DNA of 12,795 nucleotides from JAWVZU01 sp033722075 (GTDB taxonomy: Bacteria > Pseudomonadota > Gammaproteobacteria > Xanthomonadales > SZUA-38): NCBI GenBank assembly GCA_033722075.1, contig JAWVZU010000092.1:1-12795 (forward strand). The letters are read 5' to 3'. Below, one piece after another: positions 1 to 6,246 of this stretch. A model generated the notes under the pieces. That model made no database searches, was not told the origin of the DNA, and worked only from the letters and a program-made list of their open reading frames with translations. The translations under genes were made by a program, and so were the position numbers. The number at the start of each line of letters is the position of its first letter. Position 1 is the stretch's first letter.

Positions 1-298
1 GCCGGATGTCTTTTGCGGCAACCTCTCCCGATAGCGCAGCCCGGCTACAGCGGCGTCGACGGAATGCCGGACATCCAAATGGGATATTCGTTGGGTGTCC
101 GAGATTTGTAAGGCTCGGCCCATTTCAGGGTGTCCAAGATTTGTAAACGGCGGGGAAAGCGCGGGGATTCTCCTGCCCCTGTCGCGAGCTGAGCAAGAAT
201 CGGCACACCTCCAGCCGAGTGAAAGCACTAATGATCGGCGCCACAATCCGACATCCCCTTTTACAAAACGGATTCGCCGAGACCGCTGGAGGTGTCAC
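1..298. other. Non-coding 5' region with repeats
   Basis: No convincing gene is seen here. Plus frame 1 is open from the window edge to a TAA at 109-111, but its 36 codons match no family I know. The stretch contains two near-identical 19-bp direct repeats (93-111 and 128-146), a short inverted pair GGATGTC (4-10) / GACATCC (70-76), and an inverted pair AATCCG (245-250) / CGGATT (269-274) just upstream of the first gene's ribosome site. It may be the edge of a degenerate mobile or repetitive element, but no transposase is visible. Confidence 0.5.
93..146. repeat. Two 19-bp tandem direct repeats
   Basis: GGGTGTCCGAGATTTGTAA at 93-111 is repeated at 128-146 with one change (G to A in the ninth base), 35 bp start to start. 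Such spaced iterons may be protein-binding sites or nested ends of an insertion element. I cannot assign them to a known family from sequence alone. Confidence 0.75.
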
Positions 299-487
299 AT
301 GGATCTCCGAAAATGGCTTGGCCGCGGCCTGGTGGCAATCGGCCTGAGTCTCTATGCAAGTGCCTCGCCGGCGCCCGACTGCCGGGAGGCAATAGAGGTC
401 GCAGTCTACGAGAACAGCGTCAACGAATATGGCCACCTGATCACCAGTCGTGTCGGGCTCCGGCTCCAGTGTCTGAGCAACGGCTGA
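299..487 (+). CDS. Small secreted two-cysteine protein
   Basis: This 62-residue protein is not recognised as a known family. The start is well supported: GGAGG at 288-292 sits 6 nt before the ATG. Residues 1-25 look like a signal peptide: a basic n-region (Arg4, Lys5, Arg9), a hydrophobic core around residues 11-20, and a likely cut after the Ala-Ser-Pro-Ala stretch near residue 25. The mature part would be only about 37 residues, with exactly two cysteines (Cys28 and Cys58) near its ends, which could form one disulphide in the periplasm. It is followed by a hairpin (499-518) and then by the separate arsR promoter, so it appears to be its own unit. It could be a lineage-specific periplasmic peptide. 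Reality of the gene is likely; function is unknown. Confidence 0.6.
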   Translation: MDLRKWLGRGLVAIGLSLYASASPAPDCREAIEVAVYENSVNEYGHLITSRVGLRLQCLSNG

Positions 488-498
488 GTGATCGCACA

Positions 499-518
499 AC
501 ATCCCGGTTTCCGGATGT
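499..518. repeat. Hairpin after the small secreted gene
   Basis: ACAT-C-CCGG-TTT-CCGG-ATGT forms an eight-pair stem with one bulged C and a three-base loop, 11 nt after the stop codon. There is no U-run, so it is not a standard intrinsic terminator, although it could stabilise the 3' end. An overlapping alternative pairs ATCCCG (501-506) with CGGGAT (522-527). The right arm CCGGATGTC (511-519) also occurs at 2-10. Confidence 0.5.
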
Positions 519-548
519 CGTCGGGATAGCGAAAGCTCATCGCGCCAG

Positions 549-577
549 TTGACGCGTAACCATCTTGTTACCATAAT
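549..577 (+). promoter_or_regulatory. Sigma70 promoter of arsR operon
   Basis: TTGACG (549-554) matches the -35 consensus at 5/6. It is followed by a 17-nt spacer and CATAAT (572-577), which matches the -10 consensus at 5/6. The predicted start point is about 584-585, giving a leader of only about 20 nt without a clear Shine-Dalgarno sequence before the ATG at 605. The two operator-like palindromes overlap this promoter. Confidence 0.75.
556..571. promoter_or_regulatory. Operator-like palindrome 1 (arsR)
   Basis: GTAAC-catctt-GTTAC is a perfect 5+5 inverted repeat filling the spacer between the -35 and -10 boxes. Its location suits steric repression by a dimeric winged-helix repressor, most simply the ArsR-family protein encoded immediately downstream (inference). 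Confidence 0.65.
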
Positions 578-582
578 AATCC

Positions 583-598
583 GTAACCTATCTATTAC
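583..598. promoter_or_regulatory. Operator-like palindrome 2 (arsR)
   Basis: GTAAC-ctatct-ATTAC repeats the architecture of the first palindrome with one arm mismatch. It lies over the predicted transcription start, 27 bp downstream of the first site. Two copies of the same 16-bp pattern in one promoter make chance less likely. Confidence 0.6.
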
Positions 599-604
599 CA
601 ATAG

Positions 605-925
605 ATGCCCACCCAGGAACAACAGGTCTTTGCTGCCCTGGCCGATAAAACCCGACGGGACCTCCTTCGCTTGCTGGCGCGCGAGGAACTGCCGGTGCAT
701 GCCCTGGCCGCGCGCTTCGAGATCAGCCGTCCGGCCATCTCGCGTCACCTGAAACTGCTGCAGAATGCCGGCCTGGTCGAGTGCCATCCGCAGGGACGGG
801 AAAACGTCTATCGCTTCAACCCGCTGCCGCTCAAGCTGGTTCAGGACTGGAGCGAACTGCTCTCCGGTTATTGGGCCGAACGCCTGGGCGCCCTCCAAGA
901 ACTCGCACGAGAGGAACAACCATGA
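605..925 (+). CDS. ArsR/SmtB-family transcriptional repressor
   Basis: A 106-residue winged helix-turn-helix protein, the usual length for stand-alone ArsR-type repressors. The family opening 'ALADKTRRDLLRLLA' is at residues 11-25, the recognition helix is about 41-58 (SRPAISRHLKLLQNAGLV), and the wing is about 60-72. The metal-sensor motif ELCVCDL is absent and there is only one cysteine (Cys60), so it is unlikely to sense arsenic or zinc through the classical site. It belongs to the subgroup that precedes SRPBCC/AHSA1 genes: its TGA overlaps the next ATG as ATGA. The upstream promoter carries two palindromes, which suggests autoregulation. The ATG at 605 has almost no leader and no evident Shine-Dalgarno sequence, but the family N-terminus begins just here. 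Fold call is firm; the inducer is unknown. Confidence 0.92.
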   Translation: MPTQEQQVFAALADKTRRDLLRLLAREELPVHALAARFEISRPAISRHLKLLQNAGLVECHPQGRENVYRFNPLPLKLVQDWSELLSGYWAERLGALQELAREEQP

Positions 926-1380
926 CCAAACTTCCCGATCTCCAGGAGACCGTGGTCCTCGCCGCCAGTCAGGCGACGGCCTGGAAGCTTCTGACCGACG
1001 AGAGTTACGTCCCGCGCTGGCTCGGCTGCATGCAATACGAGGCGCGGGTCGGTCATGTGTTCTTCATGCAGCCCGATCCGGACAAACGGGCTGCCGCCAG
1101 TATCGAGGGCGCGACCCACTGCGAAATACTCGCGCTGAATGAACCCGATGAGTTCCGCTTCAGCTGGTTTCTTCCCGGAACACCCAGGACCTGGGTGCGT
1201 TTTCGCCTCGAGGCCGCCGGCGCATCCGAGACGCGGGTGCACTTTTCCCACGGTGGCTGGGACCGGTTCGATGCGGAACAGATCCGCCAGATCTACGACG
1301 CGCTCGCCCAGGGTTGGACCAGTGCCGTTCTGCCCAATCTCGTACGCCTTGCGGAGGCCGAGGGCGGCAAGGTTTCCTGA
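922..1380 (+). CDS. SRPBCC/AHSA1-like domain protein
   Basis: A 152-residue protein with the layout of the SRPBCC (START/Bet v1-like) fold as seen in AHSA1-type genes paired with ArsR regulators. The opening 'ETVVLAASQATAWKLLTD' (residues 9-26) is the first strand and helix. The strand block 'VRFRLEAAG...TRVHFSHGGW' (92-113) leads to the long C-terminal helix ending 'GWTSAVLPNLVRL' (131-143). These domains bind hydrophobic ligands in a deep cavity; the ligand cannot be read from the sequence. No signal peptide is present, so it is cytosolic. The start overlaps the arsR stop (ATGA), with GAGAGGA a few bases upstream, so the two genes are translationally coupled. It is probably the repressor's regulated partner. 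Fold is confident; function is open. Confidence 0.88.
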   Translation: MTKLPDLQETVVLAASQATAWKLLTDESYVPRWLGCMQYEARVGHVFFMQPDPDKRAAASIEGATHCEILALNEPDEFRFSWFLPGTPRTWVRFRLEAAGASETRVHFSHGGWDRFDAEQIRQIYDALAQGWTSAVLPNLVRLAEAEGGKVS

Positions 1381-1504
1381 GGCGCTCGCCCAACGGGACC
1401 GGCGGGACGGCTGGGGGCCGGCGCGGTTCTGCTTGATCGGTTTCGGGACGAGGCGATACGCTTGACGGTCTGCAATCCGAATCGTGATCAAGGAAGTCAT
1501 CGCC

Positions 1505-2803
1505 ATGGCCAAACAGAGTACGCTGGAGCGGGTCGCCATTCTCGGCGGCGCGCGGATTCCCTTCTGCCGCAACAACACGGCTTATGCCGACATCGGCAAC
1601 AAGGAGATGGGGGTCAAGGCCGTCGGTGCGGCGGTCGAGCAATTCGGGCTGCACAAACAGCGTCTTGGCGAGGTCGCCTACGGCGCGGTCATCAAGCATT
1701 CGCGTGACTGGAATCTGGCTCGCGAGATCACCTTGAGTTCCGGCCTGGATGAGCACACACCGGGCATCACGCTTCAGCGTGCCTGCGGGACGAGCCTGGA
1801 TGCCGCGATCATCATCGCCAACAAGATTGCCGTCGGTCAGATCGATTCCGGCATCGCCGGTGGCTCCGATACCACCTCGGACGTGCCGATCGTGTTCCGC
1901 GACAGCTTCGCCAAGCGGATTCTCGAGACGGCCCGTGCGCGAACCATGATGGACCGGCTCAAGGCCTGGAGCGGCTTCGGCCCGGACGAGCTCAAACCCT
2001 CCTTCCCCGGCGTTGCAGAGCCGCGGACCGGGATGTCGATGGGCGAACATTGCGAGCTCATGGCAAAGGAATGGGAGATCAGTCGCGAAGACCAGGATGA
2101 GCTGGCCCTGGCCAGCCACCATAACCTGGCCAAGTCCTACGAATCCGGCTTTCAGGATGATCTCGTGGTGCGCTTCCGGGGCGTCGAGCGGGACAACATC
2201 CTGCGCGGGGACAGCAGCCTTGAGAAGCTCGCTTCGCTGAAGCCGGCCTTCGACAAGAAATCGGGCCGGGGGACCCTGACCGCAGGCAACTCCACGCCCC
2301 TCACCGACGGTGCAAGCTGCGCGCTGCTGGCCAGCGAAGGGTGGGCCAAGGAGCAGGGGCACGAGCCGATGGCGTACCTGGTTGACGCGCAGGTTTCCGC
2401 GGTGGATTTCGTCGCCGGGGAAGGCCTGCTCATGGCCCCGACCTATGCCGTGGCGGAACTGCTCAGGAAGCACAAGCTGAAGTTCAGCGATTTTGATTTC
2501 TTCGAAATCCACGAGGCGTTCGCCGCGCAGGTGTTGTGCACTCTGGCGGCCTGGGAATCCAAGGAATACTGCAAGGAGAAACTCGGCCTGCGTTCGGCCC
2601 TGGGTGCGATCGACCGCAGCAAGCTCAACGTGAACGGCTCCTCTCTCGCTGCCGGTCATCCGTTTGCGGCCACCGGAACCCGAATTCTCCCGGTAGCCGC
2701 CAAGTTGCTGAAGGAGAATGGCGGTGGCCGCTGCCTGATCTCGGTGTGCACGGCCGGCGGCATGGGCGTCGCGGCGATCGTCGAGCGGCCGAAAGACGCC
2801 TGA
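1505..2803 (+). CDS. Acetyl-CoA C-acyltransferase (thiolase)
   Basis: A 432-residue thiolase-superfamily enzyme that condenses or cleaves acyl-CoA and acetyl-CoA, as in beta-oxidation. Catalytic landmarks, numbered from the ATG at 1505, are the nucleophile Cys94 (QRACGTS), His336 (HEAFAAQ), the GHP motif with His385, and the acid/base Cys415 (CTAGGMG). The substrate-loop motif NSTPLTDGAS is also present. All active-site residues are intact. It resembles FadI and actinobacterial FadA2 more than FadA, hence no symbol. A GTG at 1484 is in frame, but the ATG at 1505 is preferred because AGGAAG (1491-1496) precedes it by 8 nt. There is a weak possible promoter (TTGATC 1433-1438, 18 nt, TACGCT 1457-1462). 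No fadJ partner is adjacent; rsxC follows after 51 nt in the same direction, suggesting co-transcription. Confidence 0.92.
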   Translation: MAKQSTLERVAILGGARIPFCRNNTAYADIGNKEMGVKAVGAAVEQFGLHKQRLGEVAYGAVIKHSRDWNLAREITLSSGLDEHTPGITLQRACGTSLDAAIIIANKIAVGQIDSGIAGGSDTTSDVPIVFRDSFAKRILETARARTMMDRLKAWSGFGPDELKPSFPGVAEPRTGMSMGEHCELMAKEWEISREDQDELALASHHNLAKSYESGFQDDLVVRFRGVERDNILRGDSSLEKLASLKPAFDKKSGRGTLTAGNSTPLTDGASCALLASEGWAKEQGHEPMAYLVDAQVSAVDFVAGEGLLMAPTYAVAELLRKHKLKFSDFDFFEIHEAFAAQVLCTLAAWESKEYCKEKLGLRSALGAIDRSKLNVNGSSLAAGHPFAATGTRILPVAAKLLKENGGGRCLISVCTAGGMGVAAIVERPKDA

Positions 2804-2816
2804 CCGGGAAGGATTC

Positions 2817-2846
2817 ATGCAGCGGGCCGCAAGCGCAGTGCAGTGA
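2817..2846 (+). other. Possible 9-codon leader ORF before rsxC
   Basis: GGGAAGGA (2806-2813) lies just upstream of an ATG at 2817 that opens nine sense codons and stops at TGA 2844-2846. The rsxC ATG follows 8 nt later and itself has no recognisable ribosome site, while an in-frame TGA (2852-2854) directly precedes it. This layout would suit translational coupling or re-initiation. It may also be chance. Confidence 0.3.
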
Positions 2847-2854
2847 CGGCCTGA

Positions 2855-4333
2855 ATGGAAACGGACCGCAGAACTCCCCTTCGACCAGGCCGCTTCCATG
2901 GTGGCCTGGTCCTGGACGGGCACAAGATTGCCCCCCACCCGGATGGTCTGCTCGTTGCACCGATCCCGGATCAGCTGGTCATCCCGGTCACCCAGCATCT
3001 GGGCGAGGCAGCCTCCCCCTGCGTTTCCGTGGGAGACCAGGTCAAGCGCGGACAACCCATCACCCAGGGCGGGTCTCTGGTCAGCGCACCCGTGCACGCG
3101 TCGACGTCGGGGGAGGTAGTGGCAATCGAGGATCGCCCGGTTCCCGGCGTACCGACGGTCAGCCCGCTCTCGATCGTGATCGAGCCCGATGGGCGTGACG
3201 AGCCCTTCCCGGGGATGGAAGGCGTAGCCGACTATCGAGAAGAGCCGCCCCACGATCTGCTGGACCGGGTTCGCCGGGCGGGCATCGTGGGGCTCGGTGG
3301 TGCGGCATTTCCCTCCCATGTGAAGCTCAATGTACCGCCGTCCTTTTCCTGTGACGTGCTGGTGCTCAATGGCGCCGAGTGCGAACCGTATATCAGCTGT
3401 GACATGGGGCTGATGTGCGATCGCGCGGAAGAAGTGATTACCGGTGCCCAGATCATGATGTTCATGTTGGGCGTGACCCGGTGCCTGATCGCCATCGAGC
3501 GGGACAAGACGGATGCCCTCTCGGCAATGAAGAAAGTCCTCGAGGAGGAAGGCGATGATCGCCTCGAACTGATCGCGATTGATCCCGTGTATCCGACTGG
3601 TGGGGAGAAGCAGCTGATCAAGGTGCTGCTCGATCGGGAAGTGCCCTCGGGCGGTCTGCCCATCGACGTAGGGTGCGTCTGTCACAACGTGGGAACGGCT
3701 TATGCAGTGAAGCAGGCCATCGTGGACGGCTTGCCGCTGGTTCAGCGGGTCGTGACGGTCAATGGTCCCGGTGTCCGGCAACCGCGCAATCTGCTGGTTC
3801 GCCTCGGCACGCCGGTACGCGTGCTCATCGAACAGTGCGGCGGCTATGCTGACGACGTGGGCCGTTTGCTCATGGGTGGGTCGATGATGGGGATTGCTCT
3901 GAGCAGCGACGAGGTGCCGGTGGTCAAGGGCTGCAACTGCATCCTCGCGCTGCCCTCGCAGGAACTCCGAACCCTGGACGACGAGCTGCCCTGCATCCGC
4001 TGCAGCAATTGTGCCCTGGTCTGCCCGGCGAGCCTGTTGCCGCAGCAACTTCACTGGTATGCCAAGGCAGACAAACTCGACCGCGTGCAGGACTACAGCA
4101 TCTTCGACTGTATCGAGTGCGGCTGCTGCGACCTGGTTTGCCCGAGCCATATTCCGCTCGCCCAGACCTTTCGCGATGCCAAGGCGGACATCTGGAGGCG
4201 GGAATGGGAGCGTCAGAAGTCGGAGCGGGCCCGGGAACGCTTCGAGCAGCGCGAACGCCGTCTGGCCCAGGAGCGGGAAGAGCTGGCTGCCCGCCACCGG
4301 CGCCGCGAAGAGCGTCGCAAACGCCGCAAGTGA
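2855..4333 (+). CDS. rsxC: Electron transport complex subunit RsxC/RnfC
   Basis: A 492-residue homologue of RsxC/RnfC, the NADH-facing iron-sulfur subunit of the membrane Rnf/Rsx electron-transfer complex. The N-terminal Rnf domain begins at residue 13 with 'RFHGGL'. The glycine-rich 'GIVGLGGAAFPSHVKL' (143-158), 'NGAECEPYI' (172-180) and 'YPTGGEKQLI' (246-255) are the NADH/FMN-binding core conserved with NuoF-like proteins. Two 4Fe-4S motifs follow: Cys380/383/386/390 and Cys419/422/425/429. The tail (447-492) is a highly charged Arg/Glu coiled-coil-like helix, shorter than the Ala/Lys-rich tail of E. coli RsxC. An in-frame stop directly upstream fixes the ATG at 2855. The odd point is the context: no rsxA, B, D, G or E is adjacent; it sits between a thiolase and a CBS fusion gene. 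Identity is firm; whether it works in a full Rsx complex depends on genes outside this window. Confidence 0.93.
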   Translation: METDRRTPLRPGRFHGGLVLDGHKIAPHPDGLLVAPIPDQLVIPVTQHLGEAASPCVSVGDQVKRGQPITQGGSLVSAPVHASTSGEVVAIEDRPVPGVPTVSPLSIVIEPDGRDEPFPGMEGVADYREEPPHDLLDRVRRAGIVGLGGAAFPSHVKLNVPPSFSCDVLVLNGAECEPYISCDMGLMCDRAEEVITGAQIMMFMLGVTRCLIAIERDKTDALSAMKKVLEEEGDDRLELIAIDPVYPTGGEKQLIKVLLDREVPSGGLPIDVGCVCHNVGTAYAVKQAIVDGLPLVQRVVTVNGPGVRQPRNLLVRLGTPVRVLIEQCGGYADDVGRLLMGGSMMGIALSSDEVPVVKGCNCILALPSQELRTLDDELPCIRCSNCALVCPASLLPQQLHWYAKADKLDRVQDYSIFDCIECGCCDLVCPSHIPLAQTFRDAKADIWRREWERQKSERARERFEQRERRLAQEREELAARHRRREERRKRRK

Positions 4334-4361
4334 TATATTGCCGGTTCGGGAGATAGCGGGT

Positions 4362-5312
4362 ATGCCAGTCTACAAGCTCGAAAGGCGCATCAAGGCCCAT
4401 CCGGAACTGGTGTGGGACATCATTTCCGATGTCGCCGGCTTGGCCAAAGTCGCTCCACACATCAGCAAGGTCGAGATTCTCGAGGGCGAAGGCGAAGGCG
4501 TTGGCCTCAAGCGTCGGGTTTACGATCGCCGGGGCGACTCCTGGATCGAGGAGTGCATTGCCTGGGAAGACGGCAAGTCCTACACCATGCGGGTGGATAC
4601 CAGCCACTATCCCTTTACCTTTTCCTCCATGGAGTTCACCTGGAGCGTCGAGGCCGGAGAACGCAACACCACCATCATCCGGACCCGCTACGAATACCAG
4701 TATCGCTATGGGCTGCTGGGGCGTATTCGAGACCGCTTCCGCTTTCGCAAGCGATTCCGGGAAACCTGCACCGAGCTCATGGACAACTGGGTTCGGCGCA
4801 TTCACGCCCGGGAGTGGATCTACGAGGTCACCGTCGAGAACATCCTCAAGCACAAGGGCTTTGACATCATCTCCGTGCGGCCGGAAACGACCGTTATTGA
4901 AACGGCCAACCTGCTGCGAAAGAACCGGATCGGCAGCGTACTGGCCCTCACCGAAGACGGGGAAATTGCCGGAGTGGTCTCGGAGCGCGATATCGTCACC
5001 GGTCTGTCGGAAGTCGGCCCGGAGATTCTCGATGAGCCGGTCACCGAGATCATGACCAGTAACGTCCTCGTCTGCCATCCGGACGACAACATGGAGCAGA
5101 TCCTGGCCTGCATGACCGATCGCCGGGTGCGCCATCTGCCGGTCGTCGACCACGGGAAACTCGTTGGCATCATCAGTATCGGCGACGTGGTCAAGACTCG
5201 TATCCAGGAACTCGAAGTCGAGTCCGACGCGCTCAAGTCATTCATCTCCGGCCGCGAGTGGCTGGAGCGTTACAAGCGCTTCGGCCCCACCGCCAGACCG
5301 GAAGAGAGCTAG
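4362..5312 (+). CDS. SRPBCC domain fused to two CBS domains
   Basis: A 316-residue two-part protein. Residues 1-150 form an SRPBCC/START-like domain beginning 'YKLERRIKAHPELVWDIISD', with the long final helix around 128-150. Residues 157-212 and 228-283 are a tandem CBS pair (Bateman module): 'TVENILKHKGFDIISVRP' opens the first, 'GEIAGVVSERDIV' closes it, and 'VTEIMTSNVLVCHPDD' to 'GKLVGIISIGDVVKTR' is the second. CBS pairs bind adenine nucleotides or related ligands, and the SRPBCC fold binds hydrophobic ligands, so the protein may sense energy state and a lipid-like molecule (inference). There is no signal peptide or membrane segment. The ATG at 4362 starts 28 nt after rsxC and is where the SRPBCC domain begins, although the frame is open further upstream inside rsxC. 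It is probably co-transcribed with the thiolase and rsxC. Domain calls are confident; the fusion itself is unusual. Confidence 0.9.
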   Translation: MPVYKLERRIKAHPELVWDIISDVAGLAKVAPHISKVEILEGEGEGVGLKRRVYDRRGDSWIEECIAWEDGKSYTMRVDTSHYPFTFSSMEFTWSVEAGERNTTIIRTRYEYQYRYGLLGRIRDRFRFRKRFRETCTELMDNWVRRIHAREWIYEVTVENILKHKGFDIISVRPETTVIETANLLRKNRIGSVLALTEDGEIAGVVSERDIVTGLSEVGPEILDEPVTEIMTSNVLVCHPDDNMEQILACMTDRRVRHLPVVDHGKLVGIISIGDVVKTRIQELEVESDALKSFISGREWLERYKRFGPTARPEES

Positions 5313-5353
5313 CAAGCGCTTCCAGCAACCTGCCGGATGAACCTCCGTACGGG

Positions 5354-5770
5354 CTAGCCTCGAACCAGGAACCAGGCGAGCAGCGCGGCCACTATAAAGA
5401 CCGCCGCGATGACCATTGGGCCTGCGCGCGAGCGGGGATTGAGGCGACGAATCTCGGGGTGCCGGTCGAGGTAGGCCTGCACCTCGTCATGGGCGTCCTT
5501 GAGACCCATGCCGCGTTCCTCCCGGAGCGCCTTCACCGCGTCCACTGTCTGACCCTGCCGGAGCAATCCCTGAACCCGTGCGCTCAGGCCCTTGCCCGGA
5601 CCGGCGGTCGGTACGTGACGACTGCGCAGATCGGGATCTTCAGCAAGCGCCTTGGCGTCGGCCAGGCTCATGCCGGTAGCTTCTCGCAGCCGCTTGATGG
5701 CGTCGATCGTGCGACCCTCGAGGAGAAGACGCCGAACTTCGTCTTCCAGTTCGGGTTCAAGGTCGGACAC
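5354..5770 (-). CDS. Membrane-anchored protein with L7/L12-like repeats
   Basis: A 138-residue protein starting at GTG (5768-5770), chosen because GGGGAG lies 4 nt upstream and homology-like sequence begins here. It contains two copies of a helix pair resembling part of the ribosomal L7/L12 C-terminal domain: residues 12-43 (DAIKRLREATGMSLADAK core at 23-40) and 66-98 (DAVKALREERGMGLKDAH core at 77-94). The shared core, with the Gly-Met/Leu-Lys/Ala-Asp-Ala spacing, recalls the L12 sequence for contacting translation factors. A hydrophobic segment (118-136) followed by a short Arg-Gly end suggests a C-tail anchor with the repeats in the cytoplasm. It converges with the CBS fusion gene and diverges from the cupin operon. 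Small L12-like domain proteins are known in bacteria but without a settled function. The tandem, tail-anchored form is notable. Confidence 0.82.
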   Translation of the reverse strand: MSDLEPELEDEVRRLLLEGRTIDAIKRLREATGMSLADAKALAEDPDLRSRHVPTAGPGKGLSARVQGLLRQGQTVDAVKALREERGMGLKDAHDEVQAYLDRHPEIRRLNPRSRAGPMVIAAVFIVAALLAWFLVRG

Positions 5771-5798
5771 TGCGCTCCCCCATGGCGGCCAGAGCTTC

Positions 5799-5827
5799 AG
5801 GATACCGGTTCCGGGCGCCTGAGCGAA
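5799..5827 (-). promoter_or_regulatory. Weak candidate promoter, L12-like gene
   Basis: Read on the minus strand, TTCGCT (5827-5822) and TATCCT (5804-5799) are separated by 17 nt and lie about 30 nt before the GTG start. Consensus matches are only 3/6 and 4/6. It would overlap the divergent cupin promoter. Confidence 0.3.
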
Positions 5828-5847
5828 CCGCGGTCTTCGGCTATGAT
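5819..5847 (+). promoter_or_regulatory. Candidate promoter of cupin operon
   Basis: TATGAT (5842-5847) matches the -10 consensus at 5/6. CTGAGC (5819-5824) is a poor -35 (3/6) with 17-nt spacing. The predicted start point, near 5854, gives a leader of about 24 nt with GGGGGA (5867-5872) before the ATG at 5878. Confidence 0.45.
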
Positions 5848-5877
5848 GCGTCCTGAACCTGAAACTGGGGGATCCTG

Positions 5878-6246
5878 ATGACAACACTCCGCGCCTTTGA
5901 TCCTTCCGCCGAGACGGTTGGGATGTCCCGGGATCTGGTCGCCAGCGTGATGCCGGCCGCGGCAGATCCCGGCATCCCGGTGAACGGCCTGACGATCGGT
6001 ATCGCAAGCATGAGCGAGAGCGCGCCGCACGGTGGTGAAATGCACCCTGACGGTGACGAGGTCCTTTATTTGATTTCCGGTAAGGCCCGGGTGGTGTTGG
6101 AATCAGAACCGGTGGAGGAGACCATCATGTACCCGGGCGATGGCCTCGTCGTCCCGCAGGGCGTCTGGCACCGCGTCGAGATCCTGGAGCCCGCCCAGAT
6201 CGTCTATGCCACCCCGGGTCCGAACAACCAGGTGCGGCCGCTATGA
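5878..6246 (+). CDS. Single-domain cupin protein
   Basis: A 122-residue cupin (small beta-barrel). The first cupin motif is 'PHGGEMHPDGDEVLYLISG' (50-68), with His51, His56 and Glu61 as likely metal ligands. The second is 'GDGLVVPQGVWHRV' (87-100), with His98. Both are intact, so the barrel probably binds a divalent metal; the reaction or ligand cannot be deduced. The length is standard for a mono-cupin and no signal peptide is present. GGGGGA lies 5 nt before the ATG. Its stop overlaps the csaA start as ATGA, making it the first gene of a four-gene operon. It may be an enzyme such as an isomerase or dioxygenase, or only a ligand-binding protein. Family call is firm; function is unknown. Confidence 0.88.
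   Translation: MTTLRAFDPSAETVGMSRDLVASVMPAAADPGIPVNGLTIGIASMSESAPHGGEMHPDGDEVLYLISGKARVVLESEPVEETIMYPGDGLVVPQGVWHRVEILEPAQIVYATPGPNNQVRPL

Noticed and set aside
1..111. Open plus-strand frame from the window edge, possibly the tail of a gene
   Set aside because: Only 36 codons are seen and nothing is recognisable; the end coincides with the repeated 19-mer, so it is more likely non-coding.
125..919. Minus-strand open frame of 264 codons over arsR and its promoter
   Set aside because: It crosses a well-formed plus-strand promoter, operators and the ArsR coding region, and resembles no family.
605..925. Arsenic- or zinc-sensing assignment for the ArsR-family protein
   Set aside because: The classical ELCVCDL cysteine motif is missing and the only cysteine is in the wing region; the linked SRPBCC gene argues for a non-metal subgroup.
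1160..4297. Very long open frame (over 1000 codons) on the minus strand opposite the thiolase and rsxC
   Set aside because: It is antisense to two genes with intact catalytic and iron-sulfur motifs. Its protein has a composition typical of reverse-complement GC-rich codons and no recognisable domain.
3924..5153. Minus-strand open frame opposite rsxC and the SRPBCC-CBS gene
   Set aside because: It mirrors real plus-strand coding; no domain, no ribosome site, and the plus-strand reading has clear CBS and ferredoxin motifs.
5258..5878. Plus-strand open frame of 206 codons opposite the L12-like gene
   Set aside because: The minus-strand reading shows duplicated L12-like motifs, a membrane helix and a ribosome site; the plus reading shows none.
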